Shown: positions 8,109 to 16,252, counted from the stretch's first letter. The stretch: 64,000 nt of DNA from a candidate division Hyd24-12 bacterium UBA6080 (GCA_002436025.1 DIXM01000002.1:682001-746000), one strand, 5' to 3'. Made by a program: numbers and translations. Notes: generated from the sequence alone by a model not told the origin.

Positions 8109-9710
8109 ATGACTCGCCTATCGATTGGGGAACCCATGACCGACAAACCGGCCGGGTTTGCCGTCTGCCTTGCGGCGGTGGCCCTCATGGCGGTTCTTTC
8201 CGCCCTTTCCTTTCAGAAAAGCCTCACAGGCGATGAAGCCCTTACCGTTGCTCTGGCCCGTGGCGGATTCGTGCAGATGGTGAACACAGTGGCCCGTGAA
8301 AGCCACGTGCCAGGCTATCATGTGCTGCTCTGGCTCTGGATCCGCGCATTCGGGGCCAGCCTTCCCGTTCTGAGGCTCTTCGCATTCATTCCCGTCGGCA
8401 TCCTCGTTCTTGCCGGCTGCAGGAACTTTCCCCGATACGGATACCTCGTGCTGGCAACCAGCCCCTTCCTTCTGCACCTTGCCGTCGAGCTGAGGATGTA
8501 CGGCCTGATGGCCCTTGCAGGCATGGGCATCCTGTTGATCCTGATGCGAATTGCCCGCAAGTTCACGACCGGAGGGTTCGTGGCTCTTGCAGCCTTCTGC
8601 GTGGCTGGGGTCTGGACCCTTCATTTCGCCTGGCTCGCCGTTGCTGCCGCGCTGGTGGTCCTTTTCAGGCTTAAAAGGCGGCTTCACGCTTTGATCCTTG
8701 CCGTCACGGTGCTTGCGGCATTTTCGCCGTGGGCACCCAACATGGTCAGGCAGTTCCACAGGTTCAGCCCCGGGGGCGAGAGCGGTGAGTTCCAGATGTT
8801 CGAGCTGGCAAGCCCAGCCCAGAGGGTTCTCGGGGCGCCCTTCTCCATGGCCGGAACACTGTTGCGGTTCGCAGCGGGAAACGGCGCTTTCCGGTTCAGC
8901 CTCTTCTCACTGGGATCCCTTTCCCCCTGGGTCATCGCGGGTTTTCTGCTTCTGGGTCTGACGCTCTGGTCGGCGCTGCTCGGCAGAAGGTATCCGGGCT
9001 TCGGTGGATGGCTCCTTCTCCTTTTCGTACTGGTTCCCGTCAGCTTCCTCAGACCCAGCGCCAGGCACTTTTCCCTGGCGTATCCGGTGTTCGCCGCGAT
9101 GGTTGCCGCGGGCATCTCCGGGGAAGGGGCGCTCAGAAGGGTCCTGAGGGTTTCCGTACCGGTCCTTTCCCTTGTGATGTGCGTCCCCTTCGTGACAAGG
9201 TCCACGCTTCCACAGCGCTGCACTTTCGACCGTGATTTCCGCGAGGCTGCAAGGATTGCCGGTGAGGCTGCGCTTTCAGGGAACGGAAGTCTGGTGGCCT
9301 ACCTCGACACACACTCCCTGTTGTGCGTCCGGTACCACCTCGATGAACAGGGCCTTTCCGAAGTGGAGCTTATCCACCCGCACATGGAGAGGCACGCTTC
9401 GGGGTGGCTCATATACTTCGAACCCGAAGACCTTGTGGCCTACCTTCTCCACAACACCGATTCTCTGGTGTGCACATGGGGAACCGATTTCGTCCTCCTT
9501 GCCAACGACCCACGGCTTGCCAGGGGGCCGCTTTTCGGTACAGGTAACACACTGATCGGCAGGGGCAGCGACATGATAGCCGACGTCGATCTGATGGACT
9601 GTCTTGAACGGCATTTCACTTTTGAGAGGATCTCCCTCCCGGGCAGCCGGGGGCCCCTCTCCCTTTTTCGAGTCACCGGTTCCGGTGAGCAGCAAAGGAG
9701 CCTGCAATGA
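8109..9710 (+). CDS. GT39/ArnT-like polytopic glycosyltransferase
   Basis: A 533-residue membrane protein with about ten or more hydrophobic helices from residue 15 onward. LTGDEALTVALARGG in the first extracytoplasmic loop carries the Asp-Glu typical of GT39/GT83 (PMT/ArnT) enzymes, which take sugar from polyprenyl-phosphate donors. A soluble domain follows the last helix (about residue 360 on). The start is uncertain: ATG 8109 or ATG 8136, which has a better ribosome site. The lipid-linked donor could come from the GT2 protein at 3811. The stop overlaps the next start (ATGA). Confidence 0.75.
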   Translation: MTRLSIGEPMTDKPAGFAVCLAAVALMAVLSALSFQKSLTGDEALTVALARGGFVQMVNTVARESHVPGYHVLLWLWIRAFGASLPVLRLFAFIPVGILVLAGCRNFPRYGYLVLATSPFLLHLAVELRMYGLMALAGMGILLILMRIARKFTTGGFVALAAFCVAGVWTLHFAWLAVAAALVVLFRLKRRLHALILAVTVLAAFSPWAPNMVRQFHRFSPGGESGEFQMFELASPAQRVLGAPFSMAGTLLRFAAGNGAFRFSLFSLGSLSPWVIAGFLLLGLTLWSALLGRRYPGFGGWLLLLFVLVPVSFLRPSARHFSLAYPVFAAMVAAGISGEGALRRVLRVSVPVLSLVMCVPFVTRSTLPQRCTFDRDFREAARIAGEAALSGNGSLVAYLDTHSLLCVRYHLDEQGLSEVELIHPHMERHASGWLIYFEPEDLVAYLLHNTDSLVCTWGTDFVLLANDPRLARGPLFGTGNTLIGRGSDMIADVDLMDCLERHFTFERISLPGSRGPLSLFRVTGSGEQQRSLQ

Positions 9711-10237
9711 CCCGTGAAGAAAAAACCGATATCGTCGGCTTGCTCAACAAAGCCAGGGCCATGGAGCTTCATGCCATCTCGCAGTACATGAACCAGCACT
9801 ACAACCTCGACGACATGGACTACGGTCTTCCCGCGGGCAAAGTGAAGCTCATCGCCATAGATGAGATGAGGCACGCGGAGATGTTCGCGGAGAGGATCAA
9901 GGAACTGGGAGGCGAACCTTTGACGGACAGGGCCGCCAAGGTGCAGCACGGTCAGGAAGTCGAGGTCATCTTCGGATTCGATTCGGATCTCGAGGAAGAT
10001 ACCATCAGCGTTTACAACGGCTTTCTCGCCAGGTGCCGTGAAGTCGGCGACAGCATAACGGCCGGGATACTCGAGACGGTTGTCGCAGAGGAGCAGGTAC
10101 ACCTGAACTTCTTCGAGAACGAGAAGAAGCACATCGAGAGGCTCGGAGCGGCCTACCTTGCCACTTGGGCGGGATCGTCGTCTGCCACCGGGCTGCCGGC
10201 GGCGCTGGGATACGTGGCCACCCGGGGCGGGGAGTAG
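9707..10237 (+). CDS. Bacterioferritin-like four-helix ferroxidase
   Basis: A 176-residue ferritin-like protein. ARAMELHAISQYM places Glu20, IDEMRHAEMF places Glu53 and His56, and VVAEEQVHLNFF gives the second-site Glu/His, so a complete di-iron ferroxidase centre is present. This is the arrangement in bacterioferritins, which oxidise and store iron in a 24-mer. I do not see an obvious haem Met at the classical position, so haem binding is doubtful. The tail after about residue 155 is a Gly/Ala-rich extension. It is translationally linked to the gene before it by an ATGA overlap, although the functions look unrelated. Confidence 0.8.
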   Translation: MTREEKTDIVGLLNKARAMELHAISQYMNQHYNLDDMDYGLPAGKVKLIAIDEMRHAEMFAERIKELGGEPLTDRAAKVQHGQEVEVIFGFDSDLEEDTISVYNGFLARCREVGDSITAGILETVVAEEQVHLNFFENEKKHIERLGAAYLATWAGSSSATGLPAALGYVATRGGE

Positions 10238-10242
10238 AAACC

Positions 10243-10680
10243 ATCGGGCGGCTCCTTCTGTCCGCGGCGGGCATGGTCCTCCTTGGAGTGGGGGTACTGG
10301 GGGTCTTTCTTCCCCTGCTTCCAACCACACCGTTCCTGCTCCTCGCCGCGGCGTGTTTCGTCAGAAGTTCGGACAGGCTTTACTCGTCGCTTATGAACCA
10401 CCGGATCCTCGGCCCCTTCATCAGGAACTACCGCGACCACAAGGCGATCAGCAGGAGCGCCCTTGCATCAACCCTGGCTCTTCTGTGGGCAACACTGGCC
10501 GTCTCCGCCATTCTTACTCCCACAACGACGCTCGTAAGGGTGATACTGCTTGGGGTGGGTATCGGTGTCACAGCGCACCTGCTTCACCTTAAGAGACGTC
10601 CCCGCGCTTGCGGCGGGGCGGGAGACGAAGCAATAATCGGGTATGGAAAGGGAGGCAACCGAAGTCGGAACCATGAGTGA
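10243..10680 (+). CDS. DUF454 (YbaN-like) membrane protein, probable AUC start
   Basis: A small inner-membrane protein of unknown function. GVLGVFLPLLPTTPFLLLAA and the following NHRILGPFIRNYRDHKAIS segment are the DUF454 hallmarks; a second pair of helices ends near LLGVGIGVTAHLL. Homology begins at the ATC codon 10243 (read as Met-Gly-Arg-Leu-Leu), with GGGGAG 8 bases upstream. No ATG/GTG/TTG fits: ATG 10165 lies deep inside the preceding gene and ATG 10273 would cut into the first helix. Either AUC initiation or the 26-residue longer form from 10165 is possible. The C-terminal tail is polar and Gly-rich. Confidence 0.7.
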   Translation: MGRLLLSAAGMVLLGVGVLGVFLPLLPTTPFLLLAAACFVRSSDRLYSSLMNHRILGPFIRNYRDHKAISRSALASTLALLWATLAVSAILTPTTTLVRVILLGVGIGVTAHLLHLKRRPRACGGAGDEAIIGYGKGGNRSRNHE

Positions 10681-10755
10681 ATCAGACCACCCCCCTCCGG
10701 GGAGACGCAAGGTTCAAAGGACCAATTTGACATACCCTGTCTTCGGGCACTCTTC

Positions 10756-10795
10756 CCCGGGCCCCTGACGACTCACTGGTTCGTCACCGCCCGGG
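10756..10795 (+). other. Structured leader hairpin before mgtE
   Basis: CCCGGG (10756-10761) pairs with CCCGGG (10790-10795), and inside it TGACGA (10766-10771) pairs with TCGTCA (10781-10786) around a 9-base loop. It sits in the 145-base gap before mgtE, downstream of a TTGACA (10727-10732) that lacks a good -10. mgtE leaders often carry Mg2+-sensing RNAs, but I could not match this one to the M-box consensus. Confidence 0.35.
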
Positions 10796-10825
10796 ACCTG
10801 TCCGGGTGAGAGGAGGCGAACCCAG

Positions 10826-12202
10826 ATGAACCCCTTCGATGCCGACGTACTGCGTGATCTTCTGGCAAGGGCCGACTATCCCGCGATCGCTGCGCTTTGC
10901 GCGGGAAGCCACCCCGCAACCGCTGCGGATGTTCTTGAGGGTTTTTCACCCGAGCAGGTCCGTGACATACTCAGACACCTCGAAGACCAGTTGCGCGCCG
11001 ATATCTTCACACGTTTCAGCCTTGATTTCCAGGTCGACATGATAACCCTCCTGAAACGCAGGGAGGTCGCCCGTCTCATGACGGACATGCCGCCCGACGA
11101 CAGGGCAGACCTTTTCAAGAGCCTGCCCGAGGACCGGCGGCAGGTGATCCTTCCGGCAATGGCGCAGGCCGAGCGCGAAGACATCAGGCGGCTCACTGCG
11201 TACGAGGAAGGCACTGCCGGAGCGGTCATGACCTCCGACTACGCTTCACTTCATCCAGACCTTACGGCCTATGAGGCCATCGAGCGCCTCAGAGAGATAG
11301 CACCCGACAGGGAGACCATCTACACGGCATTCGTGGTGGACGGGAATCGCAGGCTTCTCGGGCACGTTTCTCTGAAAGACCTCATCGTGGCGCGCCGGGA
11401 GAAACTCGTCGGCGAGATGATGGAAACCGAGGTGATCTCGGCCAGGGTGTGTGACGACAGGGAGGACGCGGCCCGCAAGATCCAGAAGTACGACCTCATA
11501 GCCCTTCCGGTCGTGGACGGCTCCGACGCACTTGTGGGAATAGTCACCCACGATGACGCTCTTGACATCATCACCCAGGAACACACCGAGGACATGGAGA
11601 AATTCATGGCCATCGCGGGAAGCCACGACACGGGGGCCTACCTCAGAACAAGCTCACTCGAGCACTTCAGGAACAGGGTTTTCTGGGTGACGGGGCTGGC
11701 TGTCCTTGGTCTTGTTTCCGGTTTCGTCATTCAGAGCTTTCAAGGACTCCTTCTTCAGTTCGCGATCCTCGCTGCATTCATCCCGATGCTCGCGGGGGCC
11801 GGCGGAAACACCGGCAGTCAGGCGGCCACCCTCGTGATCCGTGCCCTGTCATTGAAGGAGCTGAGCTACAGGGATGTCGGCATGATACTCTGGAAGGAGT
11901 TCAGGGTCGCCCTCATGCTCGGGGTGCTGCTCGGGCTCGTCGCGTACTCCAGGGTGATGCTTATAGGCGACGGAGCTTCGATCCCCGAGGGCTTCACACT
12001 TCACCAGATTGGTTCGGCCATTGCTCTTGCCCTGGCCCTGCAGGTGGTTACATCGACGCTTGCGGGCGCTATGCTTCCCCTTGGGGCATCGAGGCTCAGA
12101 CTTGACCCGGCTGTCGTTGCGAGCCCCGTCCTCGCCTCCTTCGTTGACATCACCGGGGTAGTGATCTACTTCGTGACCGTCAAACTGGTCCTCGGGATCT
12201 GA
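10826..12202 (+). CDS. mgtE: Magnesium transporter MgtE
   Basis: A 458-residue Mg2+ channel of the MgtE family. The cytoplasmic N domain (about 1-130) has the superhelical repeat with MPPDDRADLFKSLPED. A CBS pair follows (about 135-255). The membrane domain (about 285-458) has five helices, including GAGGNTGSQAATL, the family's pore signature. The CBS/N domains normally bind Mg2+ and close the pore. The ATG at 10826 has AGGAGG 9 bases upstream. It is convergent with ccdA, the two stops 23 bases apart, with no terminator visible between them. Confidence 0.94.
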   Translation: MNPFDADVLRDLLARADYPAIAALCAGSHPATAADVLEGFSPEQVRDILRHLEDQLRADIFTRFSLDFQVDMITLLKRREVARLMTDMPPDDRADLFKSLPEDRRQVILPAMAQAEREDIRRLTAYEEGTAGAVMTSDYASLHPDLTAYEAIERLREIAPDRETIYTAFVVDGNRRLLGHVSLKDLIVARREKLVGEMMETEVISARVCDDREDAARKIQKYDLIALPVVDGSDALVGIVTHDDALDIITQEHTEDMEKFMAIAGSHDTGAYLRTSSLEHFRNRVFWVTGLAVLGLVSGFVIQSFQGLLLQFAILAAFIPMLAGAGGNTGSQAATLVIRALSLKELSYRDVGMILWKEFRVALMLGVLLGLVAYSRVMLIGDGASIPEGFTLHQIGSAIALALALQVVTSTLAGAMLPLGASRLRLDPAVVASPVLASFVDITGVVIYFVTVKLVLGI

Positions 12203-12225
12203 ACCTGTCCCTTGCTGCGGCCGGG

Positions 12226-12918
12226 CTAGAGGATCCTGACCAGCAGGTATACCCCCCCCAGGGAAACAAGGACACCACTCACGATCCGCAGCCATTTCGC
12301 GGTCGCGCTCTGGCCCGACCAATCCACCACCCGCTGGATACGCCCCGCGAAAGCGCCCATCAGAAGCACGACACCGGCATGCCCCACGGCAAATGCGAGC
12401 CCCAGGACCAGAGCCTTCACTGTTGAATCGAGGCTGAACATCACGGCCAGCACTGGGGCCATGAAGGCGAAGGTGCAGGGACCCAGGGCAGCACCGAAAA
12501 CCATCCCCAGAAGCAGAGCCGGAGAGCCCACGCCCACCCCGCCTTTGTTCAGGCCGGGAACAGGCAGCTGGAAAAGCCCTGCGATGGAGAGCCCAACGAC
12601 GATCAGGATGACCGCCAGTATCCCCTCACCCAGAGGACCCACATCGCCGGCGAGCCTGCCAAGAAGGTTCGTCGCCACACCGATGACCCCGATGGAGATG
12701 GTCATCCCGATGGCAAACAGAGCGGCGACCTTCATCGGAACCGCTTTCGCCGCGTCGAATCCGCGGCTTCGCATGATGCAGCCGAAGACAAGGGGAATGC
12801 TGACGAGGTGGCAGGGGCTGAGGACCATGCTGAGTATCCCCCAGATGAAAGCGGCTGCAACGGCAAGGGTGGGGGAGGAGGAGAGGGCATCGTTCAGTGC
12901 GGTGAGAAAAGGCCCCAT
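12226..12918 (-). CDS. ccdA: CcdA-family transmembrane thiol:disulfide electron carrier
   Basis: A 230-residue protein with six helices. The two reactive cysteines are in MVLSPCHLVSIP (helix 1) and AALGPCTFAFMAP (helix 4), the paired arrangement of CcdA. CcdA moves reducing equivalents from cytoplasmic thioredoxin to extracytoplasmic thiol proteins. It is the last gene of the arsR operon and begins 2 bases after the stop of a lipoprotein thioredoxin, its likely partner. A generic cytochrome c maturation role is possible, but no Ccm/Res genes are nearby. Confidence 0.88.
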   Translation of the reverse strand: MGPFLTALNDALSSSPTLAVAAAFIWGILSMVLSPCHLVSIPLVFGCIMRSRGFDAAKAVPMKVAALFAIGMTISIGVIGVATNLLGRLAGDVGPLGEGILAVILIVVGLSIAGLFQLPVPGLNKGGVGVGSPALLLGMVFGAALGPCTFAFMAPVLAVMFSLDSTVKALVLGLAFAVGHAGVVLLMGAFAGRIQRVVDWSGQSATAKWLRIVSGVLVSLGGVYLLVRIL

Positions 12919-12920
12919 CC

Positions 12921-13307
12921 TCAGACGCCTTCGTCGCTTAAGTAGCCATGCTCCCTGAAGATCCTGATCATTCCTTCGGCATCGATATAGCCCTCGTGCC
13001 TGGCCAGCTCGACCCCCTCGGGTGAATAGAAAATCTGGGTCGGGATGACCCGGATCCGATAGCTTGAAGCTGCGCTGCGATCCTGGTTGACATCAATGAA
13101 AACCACTTCGAGCGAACCCTCCATGGTTGTTCTGAGGTGCTCCAGTTCAGGTTGCATCATCCTGCATGGTACACACGACTCTGAGCCCAGGTCCACCAGC
13201 CTGGGAAGTCCGGATCCGATGTCAACCGCCTCCGCCTCAGGTTGTTCTGGTCTTGAGCATGCAAGCATGAGAAGGATGATCGAGAGCAGGGTTAATGTCG
13301 GTCTCAT
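12921..13307 (-). CDS. Thioredoxin-fold lipoprotein
   Basis: 128 residues. A lipoprotein signal (ILLMLACS, lipobox Cys17) puts it outside the cytoplasmic membrane. The thioredoxin fold follows, with the active site ESCVPCRMMQPEL (CxxC) and the cis-Pro in IRVIPTQIFYS. It lies between a small thioredoxin-like gene (4-base overlap) and ccdA, so it probably receives electrons from CcdA. Its substrate could be the disulfide of the permease or a periplasmic metalloid species (inference). Confidence 0.87.
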   Translation of the reverse strand: MRPTLTLLSIILLMLACSRPEQPEAEAVDIGSGLPRLVDLGSESCVPCRMMQPELEHLRTTMEGSLEVVFIDVNQDRSAASSYRIRVIPTQIFYSPEGVELARHEGYIDAEGMIRIFREHGYLSDEGV

Positions 13308-13537
13308 CTGGACAGCATCTCCTTCAGTTCCGCCTCGCCTGGCAGCCTGCCCGCGATGACCACTTTGCCGTCAACGGCCAGTGCCGGTGTGGACATGACG
13401 CCCATGGCCATTATGTCGTTTATCTTGGAAACCTTCTCGATGGAGTAGTCGAGGTTCAGCTCGTCCGCAGCCTTTCTGGCCATCTCCTCGAGTTTTTTAC
13501 ACTTGGGGCAACCGGTGCCCAGGACCTGGATCTTCAT
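13304..13537 (-). CDS. Small thioredoxin-like 'redox-active disulfide protein 2'
   Basis: 77 residues, no signal peptide, so cytoplasmic. KIQVLGTGCPKCKKLEEMA holds the CPKC active site, and MGVMSTPALAVDGKVVIAG is the cis-Pro region. This is the mini-thioredoxin typically found next to DUF318/ArsP-type permeases. It begins 1 base after the permease stop and overlaps the next gene by 4 bases, so it is part of one tightly coupled operon. Confidence 0.88.
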   Translation of the reverse strand: MKIQVLGTGCPKCKKLEEMARKAADELNLDYSIEKVSKINDIMAMGVMSTPALAVDGKVVIAGRLPGEAELKEMLSR

Positions 13538-13538
13538 T

Positions 13539-14840
13539 TTACGCCTCCGGGAAGAACATGCCGAACAGAACGCCGCTTATCGCGGCCATGAACACCACCA
13601 GGGAAACGAAGGTGACCGTCTTTCTGGTTCCCAGAACTGTTCGGATCACCAGCATGTTGGGGAGCGACAGGGCAGGCCCCGCGAGAAGGAGGGCAAGCGC
13701 AGGCCCTCTTCCCATGCCTGAACCGATCAGTCCCTGTACAATGGGGATCTCGGTGAGGGTGGCGAAGTACATGAACGCGCCCGCAACTGATGCAAGAAGG
13801 TTGGCCCAGATAGAGTTGCCTCCCACGGCGGCCTCGACCCATTCCGAAGGGATCCATCCCTCATGCCCTGGTCTCCCCAGAAGGGCTCCCGCCACTATCA
13901 CGCCTGCGAACAGAAGCGGAAGGATCAGCTTGGCAAAACCCCAGGTTTCGTCCGCCCATTTGCTTCCCTCGCCCTTGCTTGTTGCCAGCGCCCATGCAAA
14001 CATGATTATTCCAAGGCCAAAAGAGGTCTGCGCTCCCGCATGAAGCAGGACCGCCGTTCCTGCGACCACTGCAACCAGGACCATCTTCCATGCCCTTACC
14101 CCGAGCCAAAGCACCGCCGCCACTGCGGTAACCGCCGCGAACACCGAGGTGATGACCCATTTCCATGCCCACACCGAATGCCAGAGCCCCGTCGCATTCC
14201 CCGGGGCGCTCCAGTTCGCGAAAACAAGAAGCCCCACCAGGGAGGCGAAGACAAGGACCCTCTGAATAAGGGGTTGCGTGTCTTCTGTGTCTTCAAAAGC
14301 GAAACCAGCGCTCCGCGCCGTCTCCTCCTTACGGAAGATGAGGTGCATGAGCAGGCCGATCACCACACTGAACAGCACGGCTCCCACGGCCCTTGCCACA
14401 CCCAGCTCCATTCCGAGGACCCTGGCGGTGAGTATGATGGCCAGAATGTTTATCGCCGGTCCGGCATACAGGAAAGCCGAGGCTGGGCCAAGACCCGCAC
14501 CCATGCGGTAAATGCCGGCGAAAAGAGGCAGCACTGTGCATGAGCAGACCGCCAGCACGGTTCCGGAGATTGAAGCCACCCCGTAGGCAACCGCTTTTTT
14601 CGCTTTTGGTCCCAGGTACTTCATCACCGCCTCCTTCTTCAGGAAGACGGCAAGCCCGCCGGCAATGAAGAGGGCCGGCAGCAGGCACAGAACAACGTGT
14701 TCCCTGGCGTACTCGTGAAGAAGGTGCAGCGATTCCGATACTCCGCCCCAGAAACGCTCCGATGACAGGGGCATGTGGTAGGCTCCCGCAAAGACAAGAA
14801 GCATCAGGAGCAGGGGTTTCCAGTCAGTTCTTAGATTCAT
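13539..14840 (-). CDS. DUF318/ArsP-like permease
   Basis: A 433-residue polytopic permease. The motif AVCSCTVLPLFAGIYRMGAG, with paired Cys, and AGPAINILAIILTARV are characteristic of the ArsP/YraQ family. Members include exporters of trivalent methylated arsenicals; others act on unknown substrates. I take ATG 14840, which overlaps the arsR stop by 17 bases; the longer reading to 14951 lies inside arsR. The mid-protein loop (residues ~195-215) is charged. The regulator and the thiol-redox partners in the operon support metalloid export, not proven. Confidence 0.83.
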   Translation of the reverse strand: MNLRTDWKPLLLMLLVFAGAYHMPLSSERFWGGVSESLHLLHEYAREHVVLCLLPALFIAGGLAVFLKKEAVMKYLGPKAKKAVAYGVASISGTVLAVCSCTVLPLFAGIYRMGAGLGPASAFLYAGPAINILAIILTARVLGMELGVARAVGAVLFSVVIGLLMHLIFRKEETARSAGFAFEDTEDTQPLIQRVLVFASLVGLLVFANWSAPGNATGLWHSVWAWKWVITSVFAAVTAVAAVLWLGVRAWKMVLVAVVAGTAVLLHAGAQTSFGLGIIMFAWALATSKGEGSKWADETWGFAKLILPLLFAGVIVAGALLGRPGHEGWIPSEWVEAAVGGNSIWANLLASVAGAFMYFATLTEIPIVQGLIGSGMGRGPALALLLAGPALSLPNMLVIRTVLGTRKTVTFVSLVVFMAAISGVLFGMFFPEA

Positions 14841-15141
14841 CGCATACTCCGCAGGTTTCGGAAACAACCTTTTCAACGCACTGAAGGAATTCGGTAAGGC
14901 AGGGCGTGAGAAGTCGATGCAGAACACGGTTCGCCTCGCGGCGGATTCCAATAATCCCGGCGTTCCGAAGCACTCCGAGGTGGCGGGATACAGTGGATAT
15001 GTCCGATCCGACTATCTCTGTGAGCTCAGTAACGGTTTTCTCGCCCTGTTCGAGGGCTTCCACTATGAGCAGCCTCGAGGGGTGGGCAAGGGAAGAGATG
15101 ACCCTTGCCCTGAGTCTTAGGGATTCAATGGTTGCGGGCAT
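14824..15141 (-). CDS. ArsR-family metalloregulator
   Basis: A 105-residue winged-helix repressor. SSLAHPSRLLIVEAL starts the fold and DISTVSRHLGVLRNAGII is the recognition helix. The C-terminus has Cys residues in TPCLTEFLQCVEKV and SETCGVC, likely metalloid ligands. I chose ATG 15141 because GGAGG stands 6 bases upstream; an in-frame ATG 39 bases earlier (15180) would fall on the promoter. It is the first gene of the operon and likely represses it, released by As(III) or a similar thiophilic ion (family knowledge). Confidence 0.87.
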   Translation of the reverse strand: MPATIESLRLRARVISSLAHPSRLLIVEALEQGEKTVTELTEIVGSDISTVSRHLGVLRNAGIIGIRREANRVLHRLLTPCLTEFLQCVEKVVSETCGVCDESKN

Positions 15142-15168
15142 TGGAACCTCCGGTGACAGTGTATTTGC

Positions 15169-15196
15169 AATATAGGCCAAACAGCCAAACTGTCAA
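15169..15196 (-). promoter_or_regulatory. arsR operon promoter with embedded direct-repeat operator
   Basis: On the minus strand TTGACA (15196-15191) and TATATT (15174-15169) are spaced by 16 bases. The spacer consists almost exactly of a direct repeat: forward GCCAAAC at 15176-15182 and again at 15184-15190. A near-palindrome around TTGCAA follows the -10. An autorepressor binding here would cover both promoter boxes. Confidence 0.7.
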
Positions 15197-15218
15197 TCGG
15201 AGAGCTGCGCCGCTGCTT

Positions 15219-15779
15219 CTACTTCCTCTTGATGATGTTCTTCCAGCCGGCCTGGGCGAGGACAGGGGGAACCCTGCCGCTTCCCAGGGTTCCCACCGGT
15301 TCGGTCACGAAGAACACCTCGGGGTCGATGAGCCTCACCTGCTGCATTATCGGTCTGAAGTCCCGCCGGGGACAGACTATGTAAAGCTCGGTCACGGTCC
15401 CTGTAATGCCCTTTCCCTCGAACTCGGTCACCAGGAAGCCCATGCTCCTGATGTGCGCAGCCAGTTCACAGGCCGATTCCCGGGCGATTATCTTGATGAC
15501 AATGGAGCCCATTGCTATGCGGCGTTCGATCATGATGCCCACAACATTGCCCGTGGCGAACCCCAGCGCGTAGAAGACGGCGATAGCGGGGTTGTCCCTG
15601 ACGTGGGCGATGACCGTGGAGATGACTCCGAGCCATATGCTTATCTCGACAAAGCCGAGAAGGAACGCCAGGAGGGTCCTGCCCTGGACAATGCTTATCG
15701 TGCGCATCGTTCCCAGCGAAACATCGAGAACCCTCGCGGCGAAGACCATAAGCCCGGTAAGAAGCAGGGCGGTTGTCAC
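15219..15779 (-). CDS. UPF0316 (DUF2179/DUF5698) membrane protein
   Basis: 186 residues. Three N-terminal helices include RVLDVSLGTMRTISIVQGR, the UPF0316 signature. A C-terminal DUF2179 soluble domain follows (GKGITGTVTELYIVCPRRD). The role is unknown; DUF2179 domains occur in putative small-molecule or ion sensors. Its start overlaps the stop of the upstream ferredoxin gene by 4 bases, so the two are co-translated. It is not part of the arsR operon, whose promoter lies on the other side of arsR. Confidence 0.82.
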   Translation of the reverse strand: MTTALLLTGLMVFAARVLDVSLGTMRTISIVQGRTLLAFLLGFVEISIWLGVISTVIAHVRDNPAIAVFYALGFATGNVVGIMIERRIAMGSIVIKIIARESACELAAHIRSMGFLVTEFEGKGITGTVTELYIVCPRRDFRPIMQQVRLIDPEVFFVTEPVGTLGSGRVPPVLAQAGWKNIIKRK

Positions 15780-16252
15780 TGCGGCCTCAAAACGGTAAGG
15801 GCGGCTATGAACCCCTGATCCGACGAAACCAGGTAGACACCGGGAGGGAGCCGGGAAAGGTCAAGAAGTGCTGTTCCTTCGGATGAGGCGCAGTTTTCGC
15901 GGGCAAGCCTGCCTGAAAGGGAGAACAACCTGACATCAGTGCCGGGGGCAACCCCACGAACTGAAACCTGGCCGGCAGCAGGGTTACAGGAGAGCGACGG
16001 AGCAGTCACGGAGCCTTCCTGAACGTCTTCCCACCAGACCCTGTATATGGCCCTCATGGGGCAGTACGGAAGACACGCGTCGCAGCCGGTACAGAGCTCG
16101 GGATCTATCCTGGCTTTGCCCGCGTGCATGCTGATGGCCCCCCAGGGACAGGACTGAATGCAGTTCGCGCATCCGTTGCACTTCGCAGGGTCCACCTGGC
16201 AGATCCACTGGAGCATTACCACAAGCACCGGCACAAGAAGGGCGTTCAGCAT
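15776..16252 (-). CDS. Exported 2x[4Fe-4S] ferredoxin with C-terminal sorting tail
   Basis: 158 residues with an unusual order of parts. A short hydrophobic N-terminus (residues 1-16) looks like a signal or anchor. A bacterial ferredoxin domain follows with CNGCANCIQSCP and CTGCDACLPYCP, all eight ligands intact. After a linker, residues ~95-158 resemble FlgD/Por secretion tails: VRLFSLSGR, then LSRLPPGVYLVSSDQG. Such tails direct proteins to the cell surface in FCB bacteria. An exported low-potential ferredoxin is rare. The start ATG 16252 faces the divergent arsC-like gene. An alternative reading is a membrane-anchored cytoplasmic ferredoxin with a coincidental tail. Confidence 0.75.
   Translation of the reverse strand: MLNALLVPVLVVMLQWICQVDPAKCNGCANCIQSCPWGAISMHAGKARIDPELCTGCDACLPYCPMRAIYRVWWEDVQEGSVTAPSLSCNPAAGQVSVRGVAPGTDVRLFSLSGRLARENCASSEGTALLDLSRLPPGVYLVSSDQGFIAALTVLRPQ

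Noticed and set aside
10681..10825. M-box magnesium riboswitch before mgtE
   Set aside because: I could not find the conserved M-box segments, only an unrelated hairpin.
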